Assembly: GCF_040706615.1 (NCBI RefSeq)
Contig: NZ_JAPDRF010000003.1
Coordinates: 372,001 to 436,000 of the forward strand
Reading direction: 5' to 3'
Length of the DNA: 64,000 bases
Source of the DNA: Lentisalinibacter sediminis
GTDB taxonomy: Bacteria > Pseudomonadota > Gammaproteobacteria > Steroidobacterales > Woeseiaceae
In this document: one piece after another, positions 41,737 through 50,048 of the stretch
How the letters are laid out: each line of letters starts with the position of its first letter
Position numbering within the stretch: position 1 is the stretch's first letter
Made by a program: the position numbers and the translations under genes
The notes under the pieces: model-generated
Seen by the model: only the letters and a program-made list of their open reading frames with translations
What the model was told of the DNA's origin: nothing
Databases searched by the model: none

Positions 41737-42112
41737 CGCGCGCGTGAAATTCTGTGTCGCGTGCGGGCGCCGCATCGAATGGCGGCGCAAGTGGGCGCGC
41801 GACTGGGAGAATGTCCGCTACTGCTCGCGCGCGTGCCGCGCGCGTCGACTGACGCCGACCGACAACGGCCTCGAGTTGGCCATCCTGGCGCTGCTGGAGG
41901 AGCGCGGCCGTGACAAGAGCATCTGCCCGTCGGAGGCGGCGCGCCGGGTCGGCGGGGATGACTGGAAGCGCCTGATGGAGCCGAGCCGGGCGGCGGCCCG
42001 GCGACTCGCGGCCCGCGGTCGGGTGGAGATAACGCAGCAGGGCCGCGTCGTGGATGGCTCCACCGCGCGCGGCCCCGTGCGCGTCCGGCTCGCCAGCCGG
42101 ACAGTGGGCTGA
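41729..42112 (+). CDS. DUF2256-DUF3253 zinc-finger protein
   Basis: This 127-aa protein has an N-terminal C-x2-C...C-x3-C cluster (C9, C12, C32, C36; KFCVACGRRIEWRRKWARDW ENVRYCSRAC), the DUF2256 signature, and a C-terminal winged-helix-like DUF3253 part (LEERGRDKSICPSEAARRVG, RRLAARGRVEITQQGRVVD). DUF2256 genes are repeatedly seen next to photolyase/cryptochrome genes. The gene starts 8 bp inside the photolyase fusion frame. It may be a nucleic-acid-binding helper of repair; experimental function is not known to me. Confidence 0.85.
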   Translation: MSSARVKFCVACGRRIEWRRKWARDWENVRYCSRACRARRLTPTDNGLELAILALLEERGRDKSICPSEAARRVGGDDWKRLMEPSRAAARRLAARGRVEITQQGRVVDGSTARGPVRVRLASRTVG

Positions 42113-42137
42113 CGGCCGGTCAGACCCGGCTCAGCCC

Positions 42138-42176
42138 TTGTTCTCGGTCCTTGTTCTCAGCTCTTGTTTTCAGCCT
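42138..42176. repeat. 13-bp repeats directly past the HiPIP stop
   Basis: Three units of about 13 bp (ttgttctcggtcc, ttgttctcagctc, ttgttttcagcct) lead into the stop of the HiPIP gene at 42170. Confidence 0.75.
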
Positions 42177-42523
42177 TTGGGTGCGTAAGCGCTGCACCAG
42201 CCGGCGGCGTTGACCGCCTTGCCCGGGAAGATGGAGCAGCCGGCCCACTCTTCGTCGCCCTTGGCCTGGAACAGAGCGCAATTGGCGCAGTTCTGGCCTT
42301 CCTGGAAGCGCGGCTGCTTGCTCTTGTCCACGTTGGCGGCATCGTGGACGTAACCGAGTGCCTTCGCCTGCGGGTTGTCCAGCGCGAGCTTCGGCATCTC
42401 CTGGGCCGCCGCCGGCGCCGGGCGCAGCAGCGCCGCCGCCGGGATGGCGAGCAGCCCGGTGGCCGTCATACGGAGAAAAGCACGGCGGTTCGTGAGCCGC
42501 CCGGTCTCGTTTTTGTCAGACAT
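42170..42523 (-). CDS. High-potential iron-sulfur protein (HiPIP)
   Basis: The 117-aa protein starts at ATG 42523 and has a twin-arginine signal (NRRAFLRMTATGLLAIPAAA) with cleavage near residue 40. The four cluster ligands are C79, C82, C96 and C110 (CANCALFQ...AGCSIF...GWCSAY), exactly the HiPIP spacing. It is a periplasmic one-electron carrier used with photosynthetic or respiratory complexes and cytochromes. No partner oxidase lies next to it. The mature size (about 77 aa) is typical. Confidence 0.95.
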   Translation of the reverse strand: MSDKNETGRLTNRRAFLRMTATGLLAIPAAALLRPAPAAAQEMPKLALDNPQAKALGYVHDAANVDKSKQPRFQEGQNCANCALFQAKGDEEWAGCSIFPGKAVNAAGWCSAYAPKG

Positions 42524-42572
42524 GTTGCTACCTCTTTGTCGAACGTTATGGAAGCTTGCCACCCGCTCCGGC

Positions 42573-42603
42573 AAAAAAAAAGCCGGCGACTCGCGCCGCC
42601 GGC
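42573..42603 (-). terminator. Intrinsic terminator
   Basis: Minus strand CGCCGGC...GCCGGCG-type stem (42582-42603) followed by a nine-T run. It lies 170 bp past the histidine-phosphatase stop and about 50 bp before the HiPIP start, so it separates the two transcripts. Confidence 0.88.
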
Positions 42604-42774
42604 CAGTGCACTCTTCCGGGGGAAGAGGCGGGTTGGGGACATACGAGCGAAGCCGGCCAGCGAGGTATGGGGGACTGCAAGAATCCGACTCCACTCGCGG
42701 CGAATGATGCCGGTATTACGCGCCCCTCGTCAAATTAATGACGATATCCTGTATCTACAAAATATAGACAATAC
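42604..42774. other. Short AT-richer gap between phosphatase and HiPIP
   Basis: No protein gene seen. The part 42720-42780 is clearly AT-richer than the surroundings and contains tgtatctacaaaatatagacaata. A weak minus-strand promoter-like pair (TTGTCT, 17 bp, GATATC) would give a short RNA ending at the terminator; not established. Confidence 0.25.
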
Positions 42775-43500
42775 TCATCGATAGGTCAGCAGTTCCGGTT
42801 GCAGGTGATCGGTAGCATTGAAGCAGTCCAGGCTGACCCGCGAGCCGCTGAACGTGAAGCGGGTGACGCTGCCGTTGTGCACGCGCCAGTTGAGCTCCGC
42901 CGCCGCCCGGTCGGGGGCGCCGAGAACGGTCTGCACGCCGATCCCTACCGGGCCGCCGGAAGTGAACACCGCCACGTTCTGGCCGGAACCCGCGCCCGCC
43001 ATGATGTCGCGGAAGGCCGCACGCACACCGCCGCTGAACTCCGCCCATGGCAGCAGGCCCTCGCTGCCCTCTTGCGGATAAGCGCGGGCGATCCAGCGCT
43101 CCATCACCGCCTCGAGCAGGCGGTGGAACCCGCGATAGCGTTCGCGGTCCTCCTGCGCCGCCTCGAACGCCCGTGCCAGGTCGTCGATCGACGGGACACG
43201 CTCGCGCAACAGCGGCAACAGCGTGTCCATAATGTCGTCGGCGGGATACTCGTCGAGGGTCGGGATGCAGCGGATCGCGGGGAAGTCCCGGCCGGCCTCC
43301 CGGTATACCTCCCGCACCGTTTCACCGGAGCGCCGCTGCCGCACCAGACTGCCGCACCAGGCCGCATGGAACTCGAGACCCTGCTCCAGCCAGTGGCGGG
43401 CCAGCGCCGCGCATTGGGCTTCGCCTTTCTCCGACAGCCGGTCGTAATCATCCGTGAAGAAGCGGGCCTGGCCGTGCCTGACGACGTAGAGCCGGCTCAT
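42775..43500 (-). CDS. Histidine phosphatase superfamily protein
   Basis: This 241-aa protein starts at ATG 43500 (MSRLYVVRHGQARFFTDDYD), with the catalytic RHG near residue 9, the second Arg in WCGSLVRQRRSGETV and the second His region in VAVFTSGGPVGIGVQTVLG, where the usual Gly-His is replaced by Ser-Gly-Gly. The family hydrolyses phosphate esters (phosphoglycerate mutase or cobalamin phosphatase-like). The altered second motif leaves activity uncertain. It lies 28 bp after the M16 protease gene in the same direction. Confidence 0.85.
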   Translation of the reverse strand: MSRLYVVRHGQARFFTDDYDRLSEKGEAQCAALARHWLEQGLEFHAAWCGSLVRQRRSGETVREVYREAGRDFPAIRCIPTLDEYPADDIMDTLLPLLRERVPSIDDLARAFEAAQEDRERYRGFHRLLEAVMERWIARAYPQEGSEGLLPWAEFSGGVRAAFRDIMAGAGSGQNVAVFTSGGPVGIGVQTVLGAPDRAAAELNWRVHNGSVTRFTFSGSRVSLDCFNATDHLQPELLTYR

Positions 43501-43528
43501 CGTGCGCACCCGCCCGCCACATGCCGCC

Positions 43529-46429
43529 TCATTCGAAGACCTCGGAGGCGTCGATGATGCGGACGTCGTCCGCCCCCATGCCGAGCGGCAGCGCCTGGAT
43601 CACATCGTCTTCGGCCAGCAGCTCCGCGGGCTTCTCGCTGTTATAGGTCATGGGCGACGCCGCATCGGCCGCGATGGCCTCCGCCAGGCCGGCCGCGTCG
43701 GCGGAGACGAACACGAACTGCACGTCCGCGGTGGTGAGATGCTCCCGCAACACCCGGTTGACCTCGTCCAGCTTGAGTTCGGCGAGGCCCTGACGGACGT
43801 AGTCGGAGAACTCGCCGATGCCGTAGTAGCGACTGTCGAGGGCGTAGCCCAGCCGGCGGGACTGGTTTCTGGCGAGCAGCGCGACGTATTTGTCGAGGAA
43901 CTCGCGGGTGGCCTCGAAGTCGGTCTCGCTCATGCCCTGTTCGATGAGCCGGTCCATCTCCCGGAGTGCCGTGCGGGTGGCGAACAGGGCATCGTTGTTG
44001 TCCCGCAGCGGCCGGAGCCAGACCTGGAAGATCTGCTGCTGGCGGCCCAGATTGGCGTCCGGCTGGAACTGGAACATGCCCCGCGGGAAGTATTCGATGT
44101 AGGCGTAGTCACCGTAGTTCATGCCGCGGGCCTCGCGGATGCGCTGGTACAGGCGGCTGTAGACCGAGCGATGTTCGCCCAGCCACGAGCGCACCAGCCA
44201 CAGGGCGACCCAGTCCGGGTCGCCGCGGCGGACCGCTATCGGGAAACCGAAGGAGACCGCCACCGCCGGTGTCTCTTTCTGCACGATCAGCGCACGCCGG
44301 CCTTCCAGCGCCGGCGCCGGCGGCACCTCGATGGCATCCGGCTCGCCGGCAGCCAACTGTCCCATGTCGGCGGCTATCCGGTCGGCGAAGTCCTCCGGAT
44401 AGCCGCCGGCGAGGCCGACGGTCAGGTTCGCGACCGTGTAATGATTGCTGTAGAAGCCGCGGACGTCTTCCAGCGTGATGGATTCGATGTCGCTGATGTC
44501 GCCCTCGTTCAGCGACCCGTAGGGATGCCCGGGACCGTAGATCTCCGCGTACAGCAGCTCTTTGCCGAGCTCCTCGTCGTTGTTGCCGACCAGGCCCGTG
44601 CGGATGGCATTGATGGTCCGTGTGCGCAGACGCTCCAGATCCGACTCGCGCCAGCCGGGCTGCAGCAGCTGGGCGCTCGCGAGCTCGTACCAGTCTGCCA
44701 GTTTCTCCCGGTGCACTGTGCCCGCGAGCCGCACCATCTCCTTGTCCACCTGGGCATCGAAGTCGGCCGCCATCGGATACATGGCGCGGTTGATCTCCTG
44801 GATGGTGCGCGAGCGGGAGCCGCCGTCGGCGAGCATGGCGGCGGTCAGCGCCGCGAGGCCCTTCTTGCCCGGCGGGTCATCGGCCGCGCCGGTCGCGAAC
44901 AGGAACGAGACGTCCACCAGCGGCGAGGTCGCCGAGCGCCGCTCGAGCAGGCTGACCGGCGGCGCCTCCGCCTGTACCATCGCCGCCGCGCGCTCGTCCA
45001 CCGAGAAGCTGCCGTCTACGCCCGGCAGCAAGGGATCGCTGGCCAGCGTCACGAGCACCCGGTTGGCATCGGTGAAGTAGCGCTCCGACATGCGCCTGAT
45101 GTCCTCCGGCTCCAGCAATGCGTAGGTGCGGAAAGTCTTGTTGATGGTCTCCGGCGTGCGCTCGAACTGCACGTGGCTCGCCAGGATGGAGGCGATGCCC
45201 TCCGAGTCGTCCATGCCGGAGGCGAACGAATAGCGCAGGCGGGACTTGGCCTCGTCGACCTCCTCCGCGGACGGCGTGCGGGTGCGCGCCCGCGCCAGTG
45301 TGTCGGCCACGGCATCTCGCACCGCCGCGGCATGGCCCGCGTCGGTGAGGCGGGCCGCGATCATCAGCAGGTTGGGATCCTTGCGGTCCGGGAAGTAGGT
45401 CCAGAACTCGTCCACCACCTGGTCCTCGATGACCAGCTGCTGATACAGGTCCGAGGACTCCGAGAAATACAGCATGGAGACCAGATCCAGCGCCGGCATG
45501 TCCTTTTCGGTCGGCACGAATGCCGGGCCGCGGAAGGACATCACCAGCCAGGGCTGGGTCTGCGCCTCCCAGGTAATGTGTTCGTAGACCGGGCCGTCCA
45601 GGGGCGGTTCCACCGGGATCTCGGCCTGGTAGTCGCCACGCTCCCAGCCGCCCCAGTATTTCTCGACGAGCTCGAAGGTAACATCCGGGTCGAGGTCGCC
45701 GACCAGGATGATGGAAGTCTTCTCCGGCCGGTACCAGCGATCGAAGAACAGATCGGCATACTCCTTCTGCTCGGGCATCATCTCGATGTCCTCGAAGAAG
45801 CCCATGGTGGTGTGCCGGTAGGTGTGGCGCTGGAACGCGAGCGCGCGGGTGCGCTCGTAGAACTTCTGGGTGGGGTTGGAGTAGTTCTTCAGGTACTCGC
45901 CCTTCACCGCCAGCGCCTCGGTGCGGAAGTCCGTCTCCGAATAGCTCAGGTTGCGGAAGCGGTCCGCCTCCAGCTCGATCAGCGTCTCCAGGTCCTGCTT
46001 CGTGAACGTGACGTGATAATTGGTGTAATCGTCCGTCGTATAGGCGTTCTGATCCGCGCCCGCGCTCTTCAGTATCTCGTTGTAGGCGTCGGCCGGGAAA
46101 CGCTCCGTGCCGCGGAACATCATGTGCTCGAAGAAATGGGCGAAGCCTGACTTGCCCGGCTCCACCTCGTTACGCGAGCCGGTCTGCACCGGGATCTGCA
46201 ACGACACCACGTCCGGGTAGTCGGTGGGCACGACGATCACGCGCAGGCCGTTGTCCAGATCCCGCATGAGATAGGGCAGATCGAAGATGCGGTCGTCGCC
46301 GCCGGTCTCCGTGACGCTCACGGGAGCGGCGCCCGGCTCGCGGGCCCCCTCACCAGTCTGCACCTCCACGGGAGCCTGGCAACCGAAAGACAGCCAGACC
46401 GCCAGGGTCAGCAGCCCCCATTTCTTCAT
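43529..46429 (-). CDS. Lipoprotein M16-family zinc metallopeptidase (two-repeat type)
   Basis: The 966-aa protein starts at ATG 46429 with a lipobox LSFGC (Cys17). The first M16 repeat has the inverted zinc motif HFFEH (98-102) in AHFFEHMMFRGTERFPADAY, and a downstream Glu in LIELEADRFRNLSYSE. The second repeat (about 480-966, DVSFLFATGAADDPPGKKGL) lacks HxxEH, as expected for the inactive half. The single-chain form forms a clam-shell that degrades peptides, here at the periplasmic face of a membrane. It is divergent from gloB with a 172-bp gap. Confidence 0.92.
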   Translation of the reverse strand: MKKWGLLTLAVWLSFGCQAPVEVQTGEGAREPGAAPVSVTETGGDDRIFDLPYLMRDLDNGLRVIVVPTDYPDVVSLQIPVQTGSRNEVEPGKSGFAHFFEHMMFRGTERFPADAYNEILKSAGADQNAYTTDDYTNYHVTFTKQDLETLIELEADRFRNLSYSETDFRTEALAVKGEYLKNYSNPTQKFYERTRALAFQRHTYRHTTMGFFEDIEMMPEQKEYADLFFDRWYRPEKTSIILVGDLDPDVTFELVEKYWGGWERGDYQAEIPVEPPLDGPVYEHITWEAQTQPWLVMSFRGPAFVPTEKDMPALDLVSMLYFSESSDLYQQLVIEDQVVDEFWTYFPDRKDPNLLMIAARLTDAGHAAAVRDAVADTLARARTRTPSAEEVDEAKSRLRYSFASGMDDSEGIASILASHVQFERTPETINKTFRTYALLEPEDIRRMSERYFTDANRVLVTLASDPLLPGVDGSFSVDERAAAMVQAEAPPVSLLERRSATSPLVDVSFLFATGAADDPPGKKGLAALTAAMLADGGSRSRTIQEINRAMYPMAADFDAQVDKEMVRLAGTVHREKLADWYELASAQLLQPGWRESDLERLRTRTINAIRTGLVGNNDEELGKELLYAEIYGPGHPYGSLNEGDISDIESITLEDVRGFYSNHYTVANLTVGLAGGYPEDFADRIAADMGQLAAGEPDAIEVPPAPALEGRRALIVQKETPAVAVSFGFPIAVRRGDPDWVALWLVRSWLGEHRSVYSRLYQRIREARGMNYGDYAYIEYFPRGMFQFQPDANLGRQQQIFQVWLRPLRDNNDALFATRTALREMDRLIEQGMSETDFEATREFLDKYVALLARNQSRRLGYALDSRYYGIGEFSDYVRQGLAELKLDEVNRVLREHLTTADVQFVFVSADAAGLAEAIAADAASPMTYNSEKPAELLAEDDVIQALPLGMGADDVRIIDASEVFE

Positions 46430-46601
46430 CGGGAATCTCCGTACTGGTGATGTCACCGCGCCCGCAGCGGCGGTGCGCCTGGGATGGCGCGCGGCAAATG
46501 CGATATGGTACCGGGAAAGAATCCGCTTTTCGACGTAGCCGGCCACTCCCGGCGGGGAGCCATTCCCCGCCGCACCGTCACGGCCGGCGAGGAAGACCGC
46601 G

Positions 46602-47393
46602 ATGATTATCGAACAGATCTGGACCGGCAACGCCTACCGGAATTTCAATTACCTGATCGCCTGTCCCGAGACCGGCGAAGCGCTGGCCGTCGACCCGCTG
46701 GAATTCCGCCGGTGCCTCGACCGGGCGCGGGAGCGCGGCTGGGAGATCACCCAGCTCCTGAATACCCACGAGCACCCGGACCATATCGGCGGCAACAAGG
46801 GCCTGGTCTCTGCCACCGGTGCGGAAGTGATCGCCCATCGCAATGCGGCCGACCGCATCCACGGTATGGACCGGGGCGTGGGCGCCGGCGACGTCATCCG
46901 GGTGGGACAGACCGTGGAGCTGGAATGCCTGGACACGCCGGGCCACACCATGAGCCACATCTGCCTGCTGGCACATACCGACGCACCCGCGCTGTTCAGC
47001 GGCGACACGCTGTTCAACGCCGGGGCCGGCAACTGCCACAACGGCGGGCATCCGGAGGAACTCTACGAGACCTTCGTCAATCAGCTGGACCGGCTGGACG
47101 AGGGCACCCGCGTCTATCCGGGCCACGAGTATCTGATCAACAATCTGCGCTTCACGCTCGACCGGGAGCCGGACAACGAGGCCGCCGCCGCCCTGCTGGA
47201 GCAGGTGGAGGACATGGATCCGGCCGACGCCCTGGTCACCGACCTGGCGCAGGAAAAGGAGATCAATACGTTCTTTCGCCTGCGCAGCCGCACGGTCATC
47301 GACCGCCTGCGCGAGGAATTCCCGGACCTGCCCGCGGAACCCTCGCCGAAGGAGGTCTTCCTGAAGCTCCGGGAACTCAGGAACAGCTGGTAG
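46602..47393 (+). CDS. gloB: Hydroxyacylglutathione hydrolase (glyoxalase II)
   Basis: This 263-aa metallo-beta-lactamase-fold protein starts MIIEQIWTGNAYRNFNYLIA and has THEHPDHIGGNKGL (metal ligands His56, His58, Asp60, His61), DTPGHTMSHICLL, FSGDTLFNAGAGNCHNGGHP and VYPGHEYLINNLRFTLDREP DNE. The C-terminal substrate-binding helical part is present. It hydrolyses S-lactoylglutathione in methylglyoxal detoxification. Normal length. Convergent with the AEC gene (4-bp gap). Confidence 0.92.
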   Translation: MIIEQIWTGNAYRNFNYLIACPETGEALAVDPLEFRRCLDRARERGWEITQLLNTHEHPDHIGGNKGLVSATGAEVIAHRNAADRIHGMDRGVGAGDVIRVGQTVELECLDTPGHTMSHICLLAHTDAPALFSGDTLFNAGAGNCHNGGHPEELYETFVNQLDRLDEGTRVYPGHEYLINNLRFTLDREPDNEAAAALLEQVEDMDPADALVTDLAQEKEINTFFRLRSRTVIDRLREEFPDLPAEPSPKEVFLKLRELRNSW

Positions 47394-47396
47394 CGC

Positions 47397-48323
47397 TCAG
47401 CCCGGCAGCAGTCCGGACAGCAGGAGCATCACGGGAAACGCCAGCACCGTCTGGGCGGTGATGATCGAGGCCATGGTCTCCCGGTCGCCGCCGAGCTGTC
47501 CCGCCAGAATGTAGGCCGACGGTGCGGTCGGCGACATGAGCGCGATCTGCACCGCCCCGGCCGCGGCACCGGCGAGCCCCGTCAGGGAGACCAGTGCGAA
47601 GGCCAGCGCCGGTTTCACGCCGAACTGCACGACCGAGGCCGCCGCCACGTGACCGGCATGACCGCGTACCGCGGCCGGCCGGAGCGCCGCGCCGACGGCC
47701 AGCAGGCCCAGCGGCAGTGCGGCGCGGCCCGGCACCTCGAGCACGTCCGCTGCGAGCCCCGGCACTCCGATCCCGCTCAGGCTCAGGAACCAGCCGATCG
47801 CGCAGGCCACGATCAGGGGGTTGCCGGCGACGTCCCGTACGAGGCGGAGGAGGCGGCCGGGTCCGCGGCCTCCGGCTCCCCAGGCGGCCAGCGTAGTCAC
47901 GCACAGCAGATTGATCAGCACGATCATGAAACCGGCGGCCAGTGCGCCCATGGCCAGGCCCGCCTCGCCGTAGTAGGCCTGGGCCACGGCCAGCGCGATA
48001 TAGGTATTGAAGCGCACACCGCCCTGGAATACGGAGGTGAATGTCGGCCCTCGCGTCGCCGGCCGCAACCGCCGCCAGGCGAGGAGCACCACGGCCGCTG
48101 TCAGCACGGTCGGCACGACTACGGCCATGACCTCCGGCCAGGGCGCACCCTCGAGACGCTGGCCGCCGAGGGTGCGGATCAGCAGGGCCGGAAACAGGAC
48201 GAAATACGTGAGTCGCTCGACCCCCGCCCAGGCACCATCGGGCAGGAACGCCAGCCGCCGGAGTGCGTAGCCGGTGAGGATCAGCGCCAGCACCGGCACC
48301 AGCGCGGAGACGATACCGTTCAC
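47397..48323 (-). CDS. AEC-family transporter (auxin efflux carrier type permease)
   Basis: This 308-aa protein starts at GTG 48323 (MNGIVSALVPVLALILTGYA) behind GAGGAG. It has about ten hydrophobic segments and the motifs FPALLIRTLGG, GAAAGAVQIALMSPTAPSAY and LAGQLGGDRETMASIITAQT, which are typical of AEC carriers that move malonate, malate or other organic acids. Substrate is unknown. It is 28 bp downstream of the ZIP gene, possibly in its operon. Confidence 0.87.
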   Translation of the reverse strand: MNGIVSALVPVLALILTGYALRRLAFLPDGAWAGVERLTYFVLFPALLIRTLGGQRLEGAPWPEVMAVVVPTVLTAAVVLLAWRRLRPATRGPTFTSVFQGGVRFNTYIALAVAQAYYGEAGLAMGALAAGFMIVLINLLCVTTLAAWGAGGRGPGRLLRLVRDVAGNPLIVACAIGWFLSLSGIGVPGLAADVLEVPGRAALPLGLLAVGAALRPAAVRGHAGHVAAASVVQFGVKPALAFALVSLTGLAGAAAGAVQIALMSPTAPSAYILAGQLGGDRETMASIITAQTVLAFPVMLLLSGLLPG

Positions 48324-48351
48324 GCGGACTCCTCGTACCGGGTTACACGCC

Positions 48352-49089
48352 TCACTTGAGCAGGCTCGCCGTCCACAGCAGGACGATGCCGGCAAGGAAA
48401 GCGGCCACGTGAACGAGGTTGGAGCGGGTCACGGCATGCCGGTTGACCTCCGGAATCAGGTCGGCAGCCCCGATGTAGAGGAAGTTGCCCGCCGCGAACG
48501 GCACCAGCAGCGACACGTCCATCCGGAACGAGGCGAACCAGGTCACCAGCCCGCCTGCCAGGAAGGCCAGCCCCGACAGCAGGTTCATGAGCAGCGCCCT
48601 GCGCCGCGGCCAGCCGCCGTGCACGAGCACGCCGAAGTCGCCCAGTTCCTGGGGCACTTCGTGCATGGCCGCCGCGATCCAGGCCGTGATGCCGAGCCGG
48701 ATGTCGACGAGGAAGGTGCTTGCCACCGCCAGACCGCCGATGAAATTGTGCAGTCCGTCGCCGATCAGGATCAGGTAGGTCACCGGTTCCCGGCATTCCG
48801 AACCCGCCCGATGACAGTGATGCCAGTGCAGCAGCTGTTCCAGCAGGAAAAAGCTCGTGAATCCGGCGATGGCGGCCACGAACACGCTTTCGACGGAGTC
48901 CGCCTGCGCGAGGCCGGCCGGCAGCATGTGGAAGAACGCGCCGCCGATCAGCGAACCCGCGGCCAGCGCGACCAGCGGCAGCAGCAGCCGCTGCAGCGTC
49001 TCCTCGCGGAGCACGAGAGTCAGCGATCCGACGAGCGCGATCAGGCTCATCAGGATGCCGCTGCCCAGTATCCAGTAGAAGGCGCTCAC
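48352..49089 (-). CDS. ZIP-family metal transporter
   Basis: This 245-aa protein starts at GTG 49089 (MSAFYWILGSGILMSLIALV). It has eight hydrophobic segments and the metal-binding motifs GDGLHNFIGGLAVAS (TM4) and AMHEVPQELGDFGVLVHGG (TM5), which define ZIP transporters for zinc or iron uptake. A His-rich loop (QLLHWHHCHRAG) lies between TM3 and TM4. It could follow the thiamine operon or be independent; the 107-bp gap upstream holds 12-bp repeats. Confidence 0.9.
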   Translation of the reverse strand: MSAFYWILGSGILMSLIALVGSLTLVLREETLQRLLLPLVALAAGSLIGGAFFHMLPAGLAQADSVESVFVAAIAGFTSFFLLEQLLHWHHCHRAGSECREPVTYLILIGDGLHNFIGGLAVASTFLVDIRLGITAWIAAAMHEVPQELGDFGVLVHGGWPRRRALLMNLLSGLAFLAGGLVTWFASFRMDVSLLVPFAAGNFLYIGAADLIPEVNRHAVTRSNLVHVAAFLAGIVLLWTASLLK

Positions 49090-49151
49090 ACGCGGATGTT
49101 ACCGCCTGCGGGGGCGCAGTCCTACGAGCGGCGGTAACCCCGACCCGGCCA

Positions 49152-49211
49152 GGGCAGTGGCCAGGGCTGTGGCCAGGGCTGTGGTCAGGGCAATAGCTAG
49201 GGCAGCGGTGC
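49152..49211. repeat. 5 x 12 bp imperfect tandem repeat over the thiamine-kinase stop
   Basis: Units gggcagtggcca, gggctgtggcca, gggctgtggtca, gggcaatagcta and gggcagcggtgc in register. The kinase stop codon lies inside unit four, so the repeat crosses the gene 3' end into the gap before the ZIP gene. Confidence 0.9.
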
Positions 49212-50048
49212 GGCGGCGAGCCGGCGCTCCACCCTCTCCCGCTCCCTGAGTCCATCGCCGCCGGCGGCCAGCCACAGCCAGTGCAACGCGTCGTGGGCCC
49301 GGATAAGCTCGGCCAGCCGATGTCGACGGCGCGGCGAGACCCGCCCGGACCAGGCCCGCAGCAGGTGCAGCGCGGCGGCCGGACCCAGGTCGTGATAGGC
49401 GATGACTGCAGCCACGTCGAACAGGGGATCGCCGGTCGCGGCGAATTCCCAGTCGACCAGCCGCAGCCCGGCCGCGGTCCGGATCAGGTTACCGGCGACG
49501 GGGTCCATATGACAGACGCGGCGCTCCGCCTGCGGCACGGCCGGCAGCTCGGCGAGTTCCTGCACGAGTTCCATACCGCGCCGGCGCAAGGCCGGGTTGC
49601 GAATGGCAGCCAGATACACCGCGCCGGCCTCGGCCAGCCCGTAGGCCGAGCCCGGATCGGGCAGCGCATGGACCCGGCGCAGCAGCGCCGCGATCTCCGT
49701 CAGGGTCTCGGGTTTGCCGATCTGCGCCGGACCCGGCTTCTCGCCTTCCAGGTAGCGGGTGACCAGTATTCCCGCAGCGGGGTCGGCGTACAGCATCTCC
49801 GGCGCGAGCCCGGCCGCGGCCGCCGACCGGAGTACCGCCAGCTCCCTGCCCCGATCCACGACCGGCGGCGGCACCCGCTCCCGGTCGCGGCGGAGCACGG
49901 CTGCCTCCCCGTCGGCCACCACCAGCCAGCTCTCGTTGGAGTGCCCGCCGGTCAGGGCCCGGCACTCGAGCGAGCGCACTCCCCGCCACAGGGGCACGCC
50001 CTGCAGCAGCCCTTCAGGCGGCTGCGAGCGCATCGCGGGTCCGCGCAT
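49197..50048 (-). CDS. Aminoglycoside/choline kinase-fold phosphotransferase, likely thiamine kinase
   Basis: The 283-aa protein starts MRGPAMRSQPPEGLLQGVPL; a second Met at residue 6 is an alternative start. It has RALTGGHSNESWLVVADGEA, the catalytic loop VCHMDPVAGNLIRTAAGLRL (HxD and N) and LVDWEFAATGDPLFDVAAV. This is the APH/ThiK fold. Being the last gene of a TPP-riboswitch operon with a thiamine receptor, binding protein and PnuT permease, it very probably phosphorylates imported thiamine to thiamine phosphate, trapping it. It overlaps pnuT by 35 bp. Confidence 0.82.
   Translation of the reverse strand: MRGPAMRSQPPEGLLQGVPLWRGVRSLECRALTGGHSNESWLVVADGEAAVLRRDRERVPPPVVDRGRELAVLRSAAAAGLAPEMLYADPAAGILVTRYLEGEKPGPAQIGKPETLTEIAALLRRVHALPDPGSAYGLAEAGAVYLAAIRNPALRRRGMELVQELAELPAVPQAERRVCHMDPVAGNLIRTAAGLRLVDWEFAATGDPLFDVAAVIAYHDLGPAAALHLLRAWSGRVSPRRRHRLAELIRAHDALHWLWLAAGGDGLRERERVERRLAAAPLP

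Noticed and set aside
42743..42771. Promoter TTGTCT-N17-GATATC for a short RNA
   Set aside because: Only half of each hexamer matches; AT-rich composition alone is not evidence.
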